Source: Melissococcus plutonius ATCC 35311 (GTDB lineage: Bacteria; Bacillota; Bacilli; Lactobacillales; Enterococcaceae). From it: DNA of 64,000 bases. The translations under genes and the position numbers were made by a program. The notes beneath the pieces are model-generated. The model was not told the origin of the DNA, did no database searches, and saw nothing but the letters and a program-made list of their open reading frames with translations. This document shows, piece after piece, positions 50,184 to 59,922 of this stretch (within the stretch, counting starts at the first letter, position 1; each line of letters opens with the position of its first letter). The stretch is taken from contig NC_015516.1 of the NCBI RefSeq assembly GCF_000270185.1, forward strand, positions 1,531,501 to 1,595,500, written 5' to 3'.

Positions 50184-50870
50184 TTATCGTTTATCTACCT
50201 TTTTAACAACCATATCACCAATGAATTGAATAATAAATACAATAATTAAAATACAAATGGTTGCGACTAAAGTAACTGTATTTTGACCTCTTTGGAAACC
50301 GTCTTGATAAGCTAGACTTCCCAAACCGCCAGCACCAATTGCAGCTGCCATTGCTGTATAACCTACTAATGAAATCGTGGTAACCGTTAATCCTGAGATC
50401 AATGCTGGTAGACTTTCCGGCAATAAAACCTTCCAGATGATTTGAAGACGATTGGCACCCATTGCCTCAGCCGCTTCAATGACACCTCGATCAATTTCAT
50501 GAAAGGCAATTTCAACCATTCTTGCATAGAAGGGTGCTGCAGAAATAATCAAAGCTGGCAAAGCGCCAGTGACACCAGACATACTTCCTAGTAGATTTTT
50601 GGTAAAGGGAATTAATAAAACAATTAAAATAATAAATGGAATGGAACGAAAAATATTAACAAAAATCGCAACAATCCAATATAAAATTTTTGTTAGACTA
50701 TTATTAGATTTTTCAGAAGTTTCAAATAATAACAACCCTAAGAGCAAACCTAAAATTGTTACAATAATAATAGAAATTCCTGTCATCGTCAATGTTTCAA
50801 TCGTTTTCTCTTGTAACTTTGCGAGATCTATTTGTGAAAAATCAAAAAAACTAGAAATCCCTTCATTCAT
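50184..50870 (-). CDS. metI: Methionine ABC transporter permease MetI
   Basis: The start is at MNEGISSFFDFSQ (ATG 50870 behind AGAGGTG), 228 residues. Five membrane segments and the permease coupling motif EAAEAMGANRLQIIWKVLLP are seen, with SLVGYTAMAAAIGAGGLG near the end. It forms the channel of MetNIQ. Intact. Confidence 0.93.
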   Translation of the reverse strand: MNEGISSFFDFSQIDLAKLQEKTIETLTMTGISIIIVTILGLLLGLLLFETSEKSNNSLTKILYWIVAIFVNIFRSIPFIILIVLLIPFTKNLLGSMSGVTGALPALIISAAPFYARMVEIAFHEIDRGVIEAAEAMGANRLQIIWKVLLPESLPALISGLTVTTISLVGYTAMAAAIGAGGLGSLAYQDGFQRGQNTVTLVATICILIIVFIIQFIGDMVVKKVDKR

Positions 50871-51900
50871 GATCAATCACCTCTGTTTCTACTTTGAATC
50901 TTTGTAGTGCCTGGATCGTTTTTTTAATATTTTCTTCTTCACCTAATAGCTGGATATACAAAGAACCAATCGCTCCCTGTTTCGTTTGGTTAATATTGCC
51001 ATATATAATACTAATATCAACTTCATATTTTTTTATAAGTTGTGAAATAATTGGTAGTTTTACTTGTTCACCATGAAAAGTTAACCGAACAATACTGCCT
51101 TGTGGGTATTGTTTCAGCAATTCATTAATGATGCCTTCTGTTTCTTCTCTATCTCCATCTGTTTCTTGCATAACAAAACGTTTTGTCACTTCTGTTTTTG
51201 GCTTTTTGAAAATATCTATCACATTTCCTGCTTCAATAACTTGACCATTTTCCATGACAGCCACATGATTACAGATTTTCTGAATGACATGCATTTCATG
51301 TGTGATTAAAACAATCGTTAAGTTTAAAGTTTGGTTAATCTTTAATAATAATTCTAAAATTTCATCTGTCGTTTGTGGGTCAAGAGCACTGGTTGCTTCA
51401 TCACAAAGTAAAATCTTTGGTTCGTTTGCTAAAGCACGAGCGATACCGACACGTTGTTTTTGTCCACCGGATAATTGGCTAGGATAAGCTGTTTCTTTCC
51501 CTTTAAGGCCAACTAAATTTACCAATTCTGCTGCACGCGTTTTACGTTCAGATTTTGCAATGCCAGCTATTTCTAAAGGCAGAAGAATATTTTCAAGTAC
51601 TGTTCTAGACCATAGCAAATTAAAATGTTGAAAAATCATTCCAATCTTTTCACGAAATTGACGTAATTCGCGACTGGAAAGCTGTTTTACATTTTGCTTT
51701 TGCACAATAACTTCACCGTTCGTTGAAAATTCTAATCCATTCAACAAACGTACTAAAGTACTTTTCCCTGCTCCAGAGTAACCAATAATGCCATAAATAT
51801 CTCCCTGATTTATTTCTAAGGAGATATTATTAAGTGCCTTGACTTTACCAGCCTTGGTGGAAAATATTTTATTTACATTTTTTAATTCAATATAGGCCAT
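50863..51900 (-). CDS. metN: Methionine ABC transporter ATP-binding protein MetN with NIL domain
   Basis: The protein has 345 residues. Walker A is GYSGAGKST, the signature is LSGGQKQRVGIARAL, Walker B is ILLCDEATSALD and the H loop is LITHEMHV. The C-terminal NIL/ACT-like domain (residues 265-345, IVRLTFHGEQVKLPIISQLI) binds methionine and blocks transport when the cell is replete. First gene after the T-box leader. Intact. Confidence 0.95.
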   Translation of the reverse strand: MAYIELKNVNKIFSTKAGKVKALNNISLEINQGDIYGIIGYSGAGKSTLVRLLNGLEFSTNGEVIVQKQNVKQLSSRELRQFREKIGMIFQHFNLLWSRTVLENILLPLEIAGIAKSERKTRAAELVNLVGLKGKETAYPSQLSGGQKQRVGIARALANEPKILLCDEATSALDPQTTDEILELLLKINQTLNLTIVLITHEMHVIQKICNHVAVMENGQVIEAGNVIDIFKKPKTEVTKRFVMQETDGDREETEGIINELLKQYPQGSIVRLTFHGEQVKLPIISQLIKKYEVDISIIYGNINQTKQGAIGSLYIQLLGEEENIKKTIQALQRFKVETEVIDHE

Positions 51901-51956
51901 TTTAGCAATCCCTCCGTCTGTATTTTCTAAAAATTCACATAATTATCCATAAAAAT

Positions 51957-52250
51957 AAAAAAGCTCTCATCCTTCTGCCAAAATTGACAAAAAGGACGAA
52001 AGCGTTTATTTCGTGTTACCACCTTAGTTTTCTATTGCTTCACAGCAACAGACTCATACAGTACAATCCAATACCGTGGTGCTTTAACGGGCACTTCCGT
52101 AATAAGTTTGCATACAGCTCGCCTATTCATCTCAAAGACCATCTTCCTTATCCTAATTGTTCCCTATTTTCAGCCAACAAGGGTCTCTTCCAAACAACTT
52201 AGATAAGTACTCTTCTTTTCAAAGGTTTTGCTTATTTTCTTTCTATATAA
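51957..52250 (-). promoter_or_regulatory. Methionine-type T-box leader upstream of metNIQ
   Basis: The minus-strand leader has a long stem I region, a conserved T-box (AAGGTGGTAACACGAAA, about 52011-52027) and then a terminator stem (GCTTTCGTCC...GGATGAGAGC followed by TTTTTT). TGGT in the T-box would pair with the acceptor end of an uncharged tRNA whose discriminator is A. An AUG in the specifier region (GAGATGAAT) and the downstream methionine transporter support tRNA-Met sensing. Uncharged tRNA would favour antitermination. Confidence 0.88.
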
Positions 52251-52256
52251 TTCTCA

Positions 52257-52285
52257 ATTATATTATCAAAACAATGAAATGTCAA
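52257..52285 (-). promoter_or_regulatory. Consensus promoter of the metNIQ leader
   Basis: TTGACA, 17 bases, TATAAT: both hexamers are perfect matches. It starts just downstream of the preceding gene's stop codon. Confidence 0.92.
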
Positions 52286-52287
52286 TC

Positions 52288-52983
52288 CTATAATTGATCA
52301 AATTGTTCTTTTGCTACCTCTGTAAGTGTCACAATCCATAGTTTTTCTTCATCCAAATCATCTAAAATACTAGAATCCTCGGCAGCTGCTTCATTAATCG
52401 AGTGAATGGTGCCAGTTAATGGACTTTCATATTCGCTGACAGATTTTTCTGCTTCCAACTCAATTAATGATTCTCCTTTTACTATGGTTTGTCCTGGTTT
52501 AGGAAATGTTGCATAAGTAATTTTTCCTAATTCATCTTGTGCTTGATTGGTTAAACCAATCCGATAACCATTGTCTACTGGAGCTACCCATAGTATTTCT
52601 TCAACAATTTTTCTGTTAATGTTAGTATTTCTTATTACTTCTTCATACTTTGCTTCATTAAAGCCATTGATTAAAAATCGATCTTCTTTACTAAGTATCG
52701 GACGTTTAATCAACATGCCATCTTTTGATAAACATTGACTAGCTTCAGTTATTGAAAAATTAGGGACTTTTTCTTTTAATCCTTGTTCTCTATAATGTTG
52801 TCCACTCGTATTAAAAAATTTTCTTAATGGTTGTTCGCCTTCTTCCATCCACGTTGCTAAGAGTTGTTCGCTTGGCGGATTTTTTATCATGTCAACCGTA
52901 CGATATTCTATATTCTTTTTATCTAACCATTTCTTCGCCTTTTGGCAAGTTGAACATTTGGGATACCAATATAATATATACAT
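52288..52983 (-). CDS. Fusion of an ArsC/Spx-like (YffB-type) domain and a GcvH-like lipoyl domain
   Basis: The start is MYILYWYPKCSTCQKAKKWL (AAGGA upstream), 231 residues. Residues 1-115 are an arsenate reductase/Spx-type thioredoxin fold with CSTC and GMLIKRPIL. Residues 128-231 are GcvH-like: EEILWVAPVDNGYRIGLTNQ, then the lipoyl-lysine loop EAEKSVSEYESPLTG and a DDLDEEKLWIVTL end. Both domains look complete. In relatives I would expect two separate genes; here the frame is continuous without a stop between them. No glycine cleavage P or T genes are in the window. The H-like part could act in lipoate relay. Confidence 0.75.
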   Translation of the reverse strand: MYILYWYPKCSTCQKAKKWLDKKNIEYRTVDMIKNPPSEQLLATWMEEGEQPLRKFFNTSGQHYREQGLKEKVPNFSITEASQCLSKDGMLIKRPILSKEDRFLINGFNEAKYEEVIRNTNINRKIVEEILWVAPVDNGYRIGLTNQAQDELGKITYATFPKPGQTIVKGESLIELEAEKSVSEYESPLTGTIHSINEAAAEDSSILDDLDEEKLWIVTLTEVAKEQFDQL

Positions 52984-53139
52984 AAAATTCCTTCTTTTTA
53001 GTATTTTTTGCGATTTAACTAAACAAAATAAACCTACTTGATTTACTATCATTTTTCATTGATAGATACAAAATCAGGTGAATTTTAATATTAGTATAGT
53101 GGAATAGTTGATGAAAGGCAATCACTATTCCAGCAATCA

Positions 53140-53250
53140 TTATTTCCTATTAAACAAGAGCATGATCATGATGCAGGAAACAAAACAGGCTACTATCAAT
53201 AAATACAAGTATGGAATTTGTGCTATTTTACTATGTTTAATGTTTTTCAT
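53140..53250 (-). CDS. Possible small membrane protein (36 aa)
   Basis: Begins MKNIKHSKIAQIPYLYLLIV with one membrane helix and ends MIMLLFNRK. The ribosome site is weak. Composition (basic N-end, single helix, basic C-end) is protein-like, but no homologue is recognised. It lies in the otherwise empty stretch between the ArsC-like gene and the tRNA gene. Confidence 0.35.
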   Translation of the reverse strand: MKNIKHSKIAQIPYLYLLIVACFVSCIMIMLLFNRK

Positions 53251-53447
53251 AAATGAATAAAGAGAGATCTTATATAAAATTACAATTCAATTGATTTAAA
53301 ATAAAATACGTCAAAATTGCTTCTACTTTACTGCTGCTTTATCAATGAGCAATAACTAAAAAAAGGATAAATAACATAAAATTTTTCATATTATCAAAAA
53401 TTTCTTTACAAATTCCTATTTCCATTTTATAATCAAATATATCTTTT

Positions 53448-53520
53448 GCCAGCTTAGCTCAGTTGGTAGAGCAACGCACTCGTAACGCGTAGGTCACAGG
53501 TTCGATCCCTGCAGCTGGCA
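53448..53520 (+). tRNA. tRNA-Thr (anticodon CGT)
   Basis: A 73-nt cloverleaf: acceptor GCCAGCT/AGCTGGC, D arm GCTC...GAGC, anticodon loop CTCGTAA with CGT at 34-36, T loop TTCGATC. The 3' CCA is not encoded. Two A-C mismatches are seen (base of the anticodon loop stem and outer pair of the T stem), which is a little unusual. Confidence 0.93.
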
Positions 53521-53536
53521 TAACTAAAACGAATTA

Positions 53537-53580
53537 ACAAAAAACGATTTGCTTTTAAAATGAAAAGCAAATCGTTTTTT
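53537..53580 (+). terminator. Terminator after tRNA-Thr
   Basis: AAAAAACGATTTGCTTTT pairs perfectly with AAAAGCAAATCGTTTTTT around a six-base loop. Confidence 0.9.
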
Positions 53581-53726
53581 GTTTTAATTAACCTAGTTAT
53601 TCGTTCCATTTCATCGATCAATTAAAGTAATCTAAAAATATTACTAGTGAATTAGCCACTTTTCAATATCAATCAATGTGTTATTTTTTAATTTTTACTA
53701 TTAAGTTAGGAATTATTGTTTATAAC

Positions 53727-54356
53727 CTATTTAGTACCAAATAATCGATCGCCTGCATCTCCTAAGCCTGGAACAATATAGCCATTTTCATTTAAATGAT
53801 CATCTAAGGCTGCTGTATAGATATCTATATCTGGATGTGCTTCTTGTAACGCCTTGACGCCTTCAGGAGCAGCAACCAAACAAACAAATTTAATATTACT
53901 ACCGCCACGCTTTTTCAAGGAATTAATCGCCATAATCGCTGAACCTCCAGTTGCAAGCATGGGATCAACCACAAATAATTGTCGTGCTGCAAGATCTTCT
54001 GGCATTTTTATAAAGTATTCTACAGGTTCTAATGTTTCATGATCACGATATAAGCCAATATGTCCTACCTTTGCGGCCGGAATTAATCCTAAAATACCAT
54101 CTACCATTCCAATCCCTGCACGTAAAATTGGAATAATTGCCACTTTTTTTCCTGATAATGTTTTTTGAGTGGTTTCCACAATGGGTGTTTCAATACTGAT
54201 TTCTTCAAGTGGCATATCTCTTGATACTTCATAAGCCATTAGCATGGCAATTTCATTAACAACCTCCCGAAAAACCTTTGTACCACAATCTTTATTACGA
54301 ATAATTGTTAATTTATGTTGAATTAATGGATGATCAATGACTTGAAATTTTCCCAT
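53727..54356 (-). CDS. upp: Uracil phosphoribosyltransferase
   Basis: The protein has 209 residues, the exact family length. The PRPP loop is [13 protein letters not shown], and the C-terminal uracil-binding segment is [17 protein letters not shown]. It makes UMP from uracil and PRPP for pyrimidine salvage. It lies downstream of glyA in the conserved order. Intact. Confidence 0.97.
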   Translation of the reverse strand: MGKFQVIDHPLIQHKLTIIRNKDCGTKVFREVVNEIAMLMAYEVSRDMPLEEISIETPIVETTQKTLSGKKVAIIPILRAGIGMVDGILGLIPAAKVGHIGLYRDHETLEPVEYFIKMPEDLAARQLFVVDPMLATGGSAIMAINSLKKRGGSNIKFVCLVAAPEGVKALQEAHPDIDIYTAALDDHLNENGYIVPGLGDAGDRLFGTK

Positions 54357-54434
54357 AGTTACTCTCCTTTAGTTGGTTTGCTTTTTCTGTTCTATTGTAA
54401 ATCAAAATACAACAATTGACCAGATAATCCTTTA

Positions 54435-55673
54435 CTATATATTTAAAGGATATTTTTGTGTTAATTTTTGGACATTTGCTCGAATTTCCTGCTGAATAGG
54501 ATCATTTGTTGGATTTGCTAGAGCTTTAATAACTAGTTCTGCCACCTTTATAGCATCTGCTTCTTTAAATCCTCTTGTAGTAATGGTTGGTGTCCCAATA
54601 CGAATACCACTGGTTTCAGATGATGTTTGTTGTTCAAAAGGAATCGCATTTTTATTCACTGTAATAGCAACATTCTCTAAAATTTCTTCTGCTTGTTTAC
54701 CATTTAGACCAAATCCCAATACATCAACCAATAACAAATGATTATCTGTTGAACCACTTACTAAGCGAGCTTCTGGCGCCTGATTAAATACCTTTGTCAT
54801 AGCTTTGGCATTGTTGATCACCTGATTCGCATAATGCTTGAATTCTGGATCTAAAGCTTCTTTAAATGCAACAGCTTTTGCAGCAATAATGTGTTCCAAG
54901 GGACCTCCTTGCAATCCAGGAAAAACCATTCTATTGATCTTTTCTGCTAATTTTTCATCATTTGTTAAAAGTAATCCACCTCGTGGTCCTCTTAAGGTTT
55001 TATGTGTAGTACTTGTTGTTATATCAGCATAAGGAATAGGACTAGGATGAAGACCAGCAGCGACTAATCCAGCAATATGTGCCATATCTACTAGTAATTT
55101 TGCATCTATTTCATCTGCAATTTCACGGAATTTTTTAAAGTCGATTGTTCTTGCATAAGCACTGGCACCAGCAACAATTAATTTTGGTTGGTGTTTTCGA
55201 GCTAAAATACGTACAACTTCATAATCAATGACTTCAGTCGTTGGATCTACACCATAACCAACAAAATCATACATTTTTCCACTAAAATTCATTGATGCAC
55301 CGTGAGTGATATGTCCACCAGAAGAAAGTTCCATACTAAGAACTTTGTCGCCTGGTTCAATTAAAGATAGATAAGCCGCTGCATTTGCTTGCGATCCAGA
55401 ATGGGCCTGAACATTTGCATAGGAAGCATTAAATAATTGTTTTGCTCGATCAATCGCTAGTTGTTCAATTTCATCGATAAATTCACAACCACCATAATGT
55501 CTTTGATTTGGATAACCTTCCGCATATTTATTTGTTAATAGACTACCTTGTGCAGCCATAACTGCTTTTGAAACTATATTCTCTGAAGCAATTAACTCTA
55601 AATTGTTTTCTTGACGATTTCTTTCTTTTTTTATCGCCTGCCATAATTCCGGATCATATCTTTGAAAATCCAT
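54435..55673 (-). CDS. glyA: Serine hydroxymethyltransferase
   Basis: The protein has 412 residues. [35 protein letters not shown], and [15 protein letters not shown] with the PLP lysine are seen. It interconverts serine and glycine with tetrahydrofolate and is the main one-carbon source. It is part of the prfA-prmC-sua5-glyA-upp block, on the same strand as its neighbours. Intact. Confidence 0.97.
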   Translation of the reverse strand: MDFQRYDPELWQAIKKERNRQENNLELIASENIVSKAVMAAQGSLLTNKYAEGYPNQRHYGGCEFIDEIEQLAIDRAKQLFNASYANVQAHSGSQANAAAYLSLIEPGDKVLSMELSSGGHITHGASMNFSGKMYDFVGYGVDPTTEVIDYEVVRILARKHQPKLIVAGASAYARTIDFKKFREIADEIDAKLLVDMAHIAGLVAAGLHPSPIPYADITTSTTHKTLRGPRGGLLLTNDEKLAEKINRMVFPGLQGGPLEHIIAAKAVAFKEALDPEFKHYANQVINNAKAMTKVFNQAPEARLVSGSTDNHLLLVDVLGFGLNGKQAEEILENVAITVNKNAIPFEQQTSSETSGIRIGTPTITTRGFKEADAIKVAELVIKALANPTNDPIQQEIRANVQKLTQKYPLNI

Positions 55674-55722
55674 CTCTCATCCCTCACCTATTTATTTTGT
55701 ATTTAATTTATTATACTCAATT

Positions 55723-56757
55723 TTACTCCGAATAAAAAGTTTGATTGGAAAATACTTTTTGGCCTGCTGCTTTTTTTAATCGATTCATATAGGCAAGAGC
55801 CATAGATCTTTCGGCAAATCCCTGTGCAAAAATAACATCAACCGCCATTTGGTCTAGCTCACGTAAACCCGCAAATAAATATTTTGCTGCATTTATAGCT
55901 GTATCTTCTCCAAATGAAAATGTAGCTGTTATTTGTGATCGGTAGGTATCAACAATTTTTTCATCTGCAAATAAGCCAATCTTTAGTCGTCTTTCTTTTG
56001 CTAAATGAATAGCTTTTTCCCAATCAGCCGGCATTGAAATAATCCAAACAGCTGTATCAGGTGAATAGTGTTTATATTTCATCCCCGGTGCTTTTGGTTG
56101 TTCTTTCTCATTGAGTAGATGTTGATCAACAGCTACCTTTCCAATGATTACTTTCAATTCTTGTTTTGTAATTAATCCTGGTCGCAATATTGTAGGCACT
56201 TCTGTTGTTAAATCTAAAACAGTGGATTCTATTCCAATTTGTGTTGCTCCACCATCTAAGACACCAGCAATTTTTCCTTGTAGATCATGATAGACATGTT
56301 CAGCAATTGTTGGACTTGGCTTTCCAGAAGTATTGGCACTAGGTCCAACTAAAGGCACACCAGCCTGATGGATAAGTTCTAACGTTAGCCGATTATTTGG
56401 GATTCGAAAAGCTGCTGTTGTTAGTCCACCTGTTACAACTTCTGGAAAAGTTCCCGGCTTGATATTAAAAATCATCGTTAATGGTCCTGGCCAGAAATGT
56501 TTTGCTAGCTTTTCAGCAATAAATGGAAAATTACTAACATACTTTTTGATTTGTTCAACCGTTTCAACATGAATAATTAATGGATTATCACTAGGACGAC
56601 CCTTTGCCTCATACACTTCTTTTACTGCTATTTCATCTAGTGCATTGGCTCCAAGACCATAAACTGTCTCAGTTGGAAAAGCAATCAACTCTCCTTGTTT
56701 AACAAATTTAGCAGCTATAGGTAATTCTTGTTCTAAAAATAGTTGTGTTGTTTTCAT
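55723..56757 (-). CDS. L-threonylcarbamoyladenylate synthase (Sua5/YwlC)
   Basis: The protein has 344 residues: a YrdC domain (residues 1-205: GELIAFPTETVYGLGANALD, KGRPSDNPLIIHV, LVGPSANTSGKPSPT) and a C-terminal Sua5 domain (PKAPGMKYKHYSPDTAVWII). It makes the precursor of t6A37 in tRNAs reading ANN codons. Gene order after prmC is conserved. Intact. Confidence 0.95.
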   Translation of the reverse strand: MKTTQLFLEQELPIAAKFVKQGELIAFPTETVYGLGANALDEIAVKEVYEAKGRPSDNPLIIHVETVEQIKKYVSNFPFIAEKLAKHFWPGPLTMIFNIKPGTFPEVVTGGLTTAAFRIPNNRLTLELIHQAGVPLVGPSANTSGKPSPTIAEHVYHDLQGKIAGVLDGGATQIGIESTVLDLTTEVPTILRPGLITKQELKVIIGKVAVDQHLLNEKEQPKAPGMKYKHYSPDTAVWIISMPADWEKAIHLAKERRLKIGLFADEKIVDTYRSQITATFSFGEDTAINAAKYLFAGLRELDQMAVDVIFAQGFAERSMALAYMNRLKKAAGQKVFSNQTFYSE

Positions 56758-56837
56758 ATTTTATCCTCTAATATTTATCAATGTAGCTCTCCTACTTATT
56801 ACAAAAGAGCTGAAAATAAATTCAATGCTACAAGCTT

Positions 56838-57677
56838 TTATGTAATAGCTACAATACGATCATTTTTAGCTAAATCTTTTTTAATGATGATTTGTTTCGT
56901 TGGAAAAGCTTGCTGAAAAATTTCCTGTACCGCTTTTCCTTGTTGAAATCCAATTTCAAGATAAATTTTTCCATCTTCTTTAAGAACCTTTTTCGCTTCT
57001 TCGGCCAAACGTTGATAGATAGCTAGACCATTTTGATCAGCGAATAATGCCAAGGCAGGTTCATACTTAATCACACTTCGATCCATCCAATTCTTCTCTG
57101 CTTTGCTTATATAAGGCGGATTGGAAATTATCATGTCAACTTTCTGTCCATTCATCATGAGCGGCTCGAGAAGATCGCCAGACAAAAAATCAATGGTTGT
57201 ATTTAATATTTTTGCGTTTTCTTGTGCAACAATCAATGCCTGTTTAGAAATATCAATCCCTGTCACCTGCCACTGTGGACGAGCGTGCTTTAAACTAATG
57301 GCAATGGCCCCTGTCCCTGTTCCAACATCTACTATTGTTGAATAGGCAGCTTCATTTTCTTTTAAACAATAATCAACCAGCTCCTCTGTTTCAGGTCTTG
57401 GAATTAGTGTGTGTTCATTAACCAAAAAAGGTAAGCCATAAAACTCCGTTTCACCCAGTAAATATTGAGGTGGATAATCGTTTAATAACTTAGAAAGATC
57501 TGTTTCCAATTGTTTTTTTTCCTCTTTGGACATTGTTTCTTTCATATGTTGTAGCCAGTCGATTTTCTCCCAGTTTTTTCGTTTCAAAAAAACATAGTAG
57601 ATGGCATGACATTCTTGGCCATTTTTAATTAAAAGAGAAGAAGCCCATTGTAGGACTTCAAAATAGCTATTCTCCAT
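56838..57677 (-). CDS. prmC: Release factor glutamine methyltransferase PrmC
   Basis: The protein has 279 residues. An N-terminal helical domain is followed by [15 protein letters not shown], the SAM motif [14 protein letters not shown] and the catalytic NPPY ([10 protein letters not shown]). It methylates the GGQ glutamine of release factors. Its ATG overlaps the prfA stop by 11 bases, coupling the enzyme to its substrate gene. Intact. Confidence 0.96.
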   Translation of the reverse strand: MENSYFEVLQWASSLLIKNGQECHAIYYVFLKRKNWEKIDWLQHMKETMSKEEKKQLETDLSKLLNDYPPQYLLGETEFYGLPFLVNEHTLIPRPETEELVDYCLKENEAAYSTIVDVGTGTGAIAISLKHARPQWQVTGIDISKQALIVAQENAKILNTTIDFLSGDLLEPLMMNGQKVDMIISNPPYISKAEKNWMDRSVIKYEPALALFADQNGLAIYQRLAEEAKKVLKEDGKIYLEIGFQQGKAVQEIFQQAFPTKQIIIKKDLAKNDRIVAIT

Positions 57678-58743
57678 TTTGCAACTCTTCTAATTTAGAA
57701 GTTTGATCATAAAGAACCAATGCATCAATAATTTCGTCTAATTTGCCTGATAATACTTGGTCTAATTTTTGTAAGGTTAAGCCAATTCGATGATCTGTTA
57801 CGCGGTTTTGTGGAAAATTATAGGTCCGGATTCTTTCAGAACGATCACCTGTACCAACTGCTGATTTTCTATCAGCATCATAGGCACTTTGTGCCTCTTG
57901 TTGTAATTGGTCATAGACCCGTGTTCTTAGTATTTTCATTGCCTTTTCTCTGTTTTTTAATTGAGAACGCTCATCTTGCATCGCCACAACAATCCCAGTT
58001 GGGAGATGTGTTAAACGAACTGCTGAAGCTGTTTTGTTAATATGTTGTCCACCAGCTCCACTAGCATGATAAATATCTGTCCGAATATCCTTATCTTCTA
58101 AGTCAATTTCTACTTCTTCTGCTTCAGGCATTACGACAACGGTTGCTGTTGAAGTATGGATTCTCCCTTGCGACTCAGTTGAAGGAACACGTTGAACGCG
58201 ATGTGCCCCACTTTCATATTTAAGTTTTGAGAAGACATTTTCACCAGTTATCATCATAATAACTTCTTTATAACCACCAATACCTGTAATATTTGCATCC
58301 ATTACTTCAATTTTCCAACCTTGTAATTCAGCATATTTTTGATACATAGAAAATAAATTACCAGCAAATAAGGCAGCTTCATCGCCACCTGCTGCTCCTC
58401 TTATTTCCATGATAATATTTTTATCATCATTTGGATCTTTTGGAAGTAGCAAGATTTTAATTCTATCTCCCAACACTTCTTTTTCTTGTTTTAACTCAGA
58501 TAATTCTTCCTTAGCCATTTCAAGCATTTCAGATTCCAGTGATTCACCAAGTAATTCCTCTGTATCTTTTATTCCCTGTATAACCTGCTTATAACGACGA
58601 TACACCTCAACGGTTTCTCTAAGATTTGCTTCTTCTTTTGATAGTTTTAAAAAGCGATTTGTATCACTGATGATCTCTGGATCACTCAGTAATTCTCCTA
58701 ATTCTTCGTATCGATCTTCAATTGCTTGTAATTGATCATACAT
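57667..58743 (-). CDS. prfA: Peptide chain release factor 1
   Basis: The protein has 358 residues. The GGQ motif lies in [20 protein letters not shown], with [20 protein letters not shown] before it. It terminates translation at UAA and UAG. The preceding gene is tdk, the conserved Firmicutes order. Intact. Confidence 0.97.
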   Translation of the reverse strand: MYDQLQAIEDRYEELGELLSDPEIISDTNRFLKLSKEEANLRETVEVYRRYKQVIQGIKDTEELLGESLESEMLEMAKEELSELKQEKEVLGDRIKILLLPKDPNDDKNIIMEIRGAAGGDEAALFAGNLFSMYQKYAELQGWKIEVMDANITGIGGYKEVIMMITGENVFSKLKYESGAHRVQRVPSTESQGRIHTSTATVVVMPEAEEVEIDLEDKDIRTDIYHASGAGGQHINKTASAVRLTHLPTGIVVAMQDERSQLKNREKAMKILRTRVYDQLQQEAQSAYDADRKSAVGTGDRSERIRTYNFPQNRVTDHRIGLTLQKLDQVLSGKLDEIIDALVLYDQTSKLEELQNGE

Positions 58744-58785
58744 GATTATTTTTCTCTCCTCAATTATTTTTCAATGCTTATTCGA

Positions 58786-59355
58786 TTAAATGGGTGGACA
58801 AAAATAATGATACCGACAAACTGGGTAATAGGATTCATTGCCGCCAATTTGTACTTGATCCCCTTCATAAATAGGTTTACCATCTATATAATGAAGATTC
58901 ATAATTGCTTTTTTATGACAAAACCAACAAATGGTTTTAATTTCTTCAATTTTATCTGCATATAAAAGCAAATATTTTGAACCCTCAAACAGTTCATTAC
59001 GAAAATCATTTTTTAATCCAAATGCCATTACTGGAATATTTAATTTATCAACAATACGTGATAGATCAATAACATGATGTTTTTCTAAGAATTGTGCTTC
59101 ATCAATTAATAAACAGTAAGGTTGATCTTTTAAATGTTCAACGAACTGAAAGATATTCGTTTGCGAAAAAATCGGTGTTGCTTGTCGACAAAGACCAATC
59201 CGACTAGACACATTTCCTACTCCATCACGTGTATCCATTCCACTTGTCATGATCGTAACAGGTTTTCCCTGTTCTTCATAATTATGAGCAACTTTTAAAA
59301 TTTCAATAGTTTTTCCACTATTCATTGCACCATACCTAAAAAATAGTTGAGCCAT
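58786..59355 (-). CDS. tdk: Thymidine kinase
   Basis: The protein has 189 residues. The P-loop is [12 protein letters not shown], the DEAQF motif ([12 protein letters not shown]) is intact, and the zinc-site cysteines lie in CWFC and in the C-terminal CRYHYFC. It phosphorylates thymidine for salvage. First gene of the tdk-prfA block. Intact. Confidence 0.96.
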   Translation of the reverse strand: MAQLFFRYGAMNSGKTIEILKVAHNYEEQGKPVTIMTSGMDTRDGVGNVSSRIGLCRQATPIFSQTNIFQFVEHLKDQPYCLLIDEAQFLEKHHVIDLSRIVDKLNIPVMAFGLKNDFRNELFEGSKYLLLYADKIEEIKTICWFCHKKAIMNLHYIDGKPIYEGDQVQIGGNESYYPVCRYHYFCPPI

Positions 59356-59922
59356 TATTCCTATACCTTTCCATTAGTTCTATCGTATTTTACTATATTT
59401 TTAATAAAAAATCAGTAATTAAAAATAATTGTAACTAAATTCTACAAAATAGCTTATTTAAACAAATAAATAATTGACATTTATTCTAACAAAAATGATG
59501 CTTTTATTTGATCATAAAGATAGGTATCTATCTTTATGATCAAATAAATTGGAGAAAAATTATCCATTTATATACATTATATACAAAATTTTCTGATCTA
59601 TTGTTATTATATTAATTTATAATTAGTTTTTTATTAGTAATTATTAGAATATGAGTTATTTTTTACTATTCTACTCAATAGTCTAAGTTTCTTATTTTCT
59701 TTCTATCTTGATACTCTTATTATAAAACACTCATCAAAAAAATAGATAGTATAATTCACATTAGTTTTTCTTTTGTTTTCTTACGCATAGTATCTTTTTC
59801 TATGATTAGGATGAATAAGAAAAGCTAAAGAAGATTAAATTTCTTTTTTACTTATGTTATGATAGATGCATTGAATAACTATTCTAATATCAACAAGATA
59901 AATAGGAATCGGAGGACCTTCT
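59356..59922. other. Divergent intergenic region between tdk and murT
   Basis: No gene is seen. It must carry promoters for both divergent operons and contains the 21-bp perfect inverted repeat at 59503-59548. Confidence 0.6.
59503..59548. repeat. 21-bp perfect inverted repeat
   Basis: TTTATTTGATCATAAAGATA plus one G-C pair closes over the loop GTAT. No T-run follows on either strand, so it is not a standard terminator. Confidence 0.85.

Noticed and set aside
53160-53265. Plus-strand 30-codon hydrophobic frame overlapping the minus-strand small membrane protein
   Set aside because: The minus-strand frame has the better basic-hydrophobic-basic layout; the plus frame is probably its shadow.
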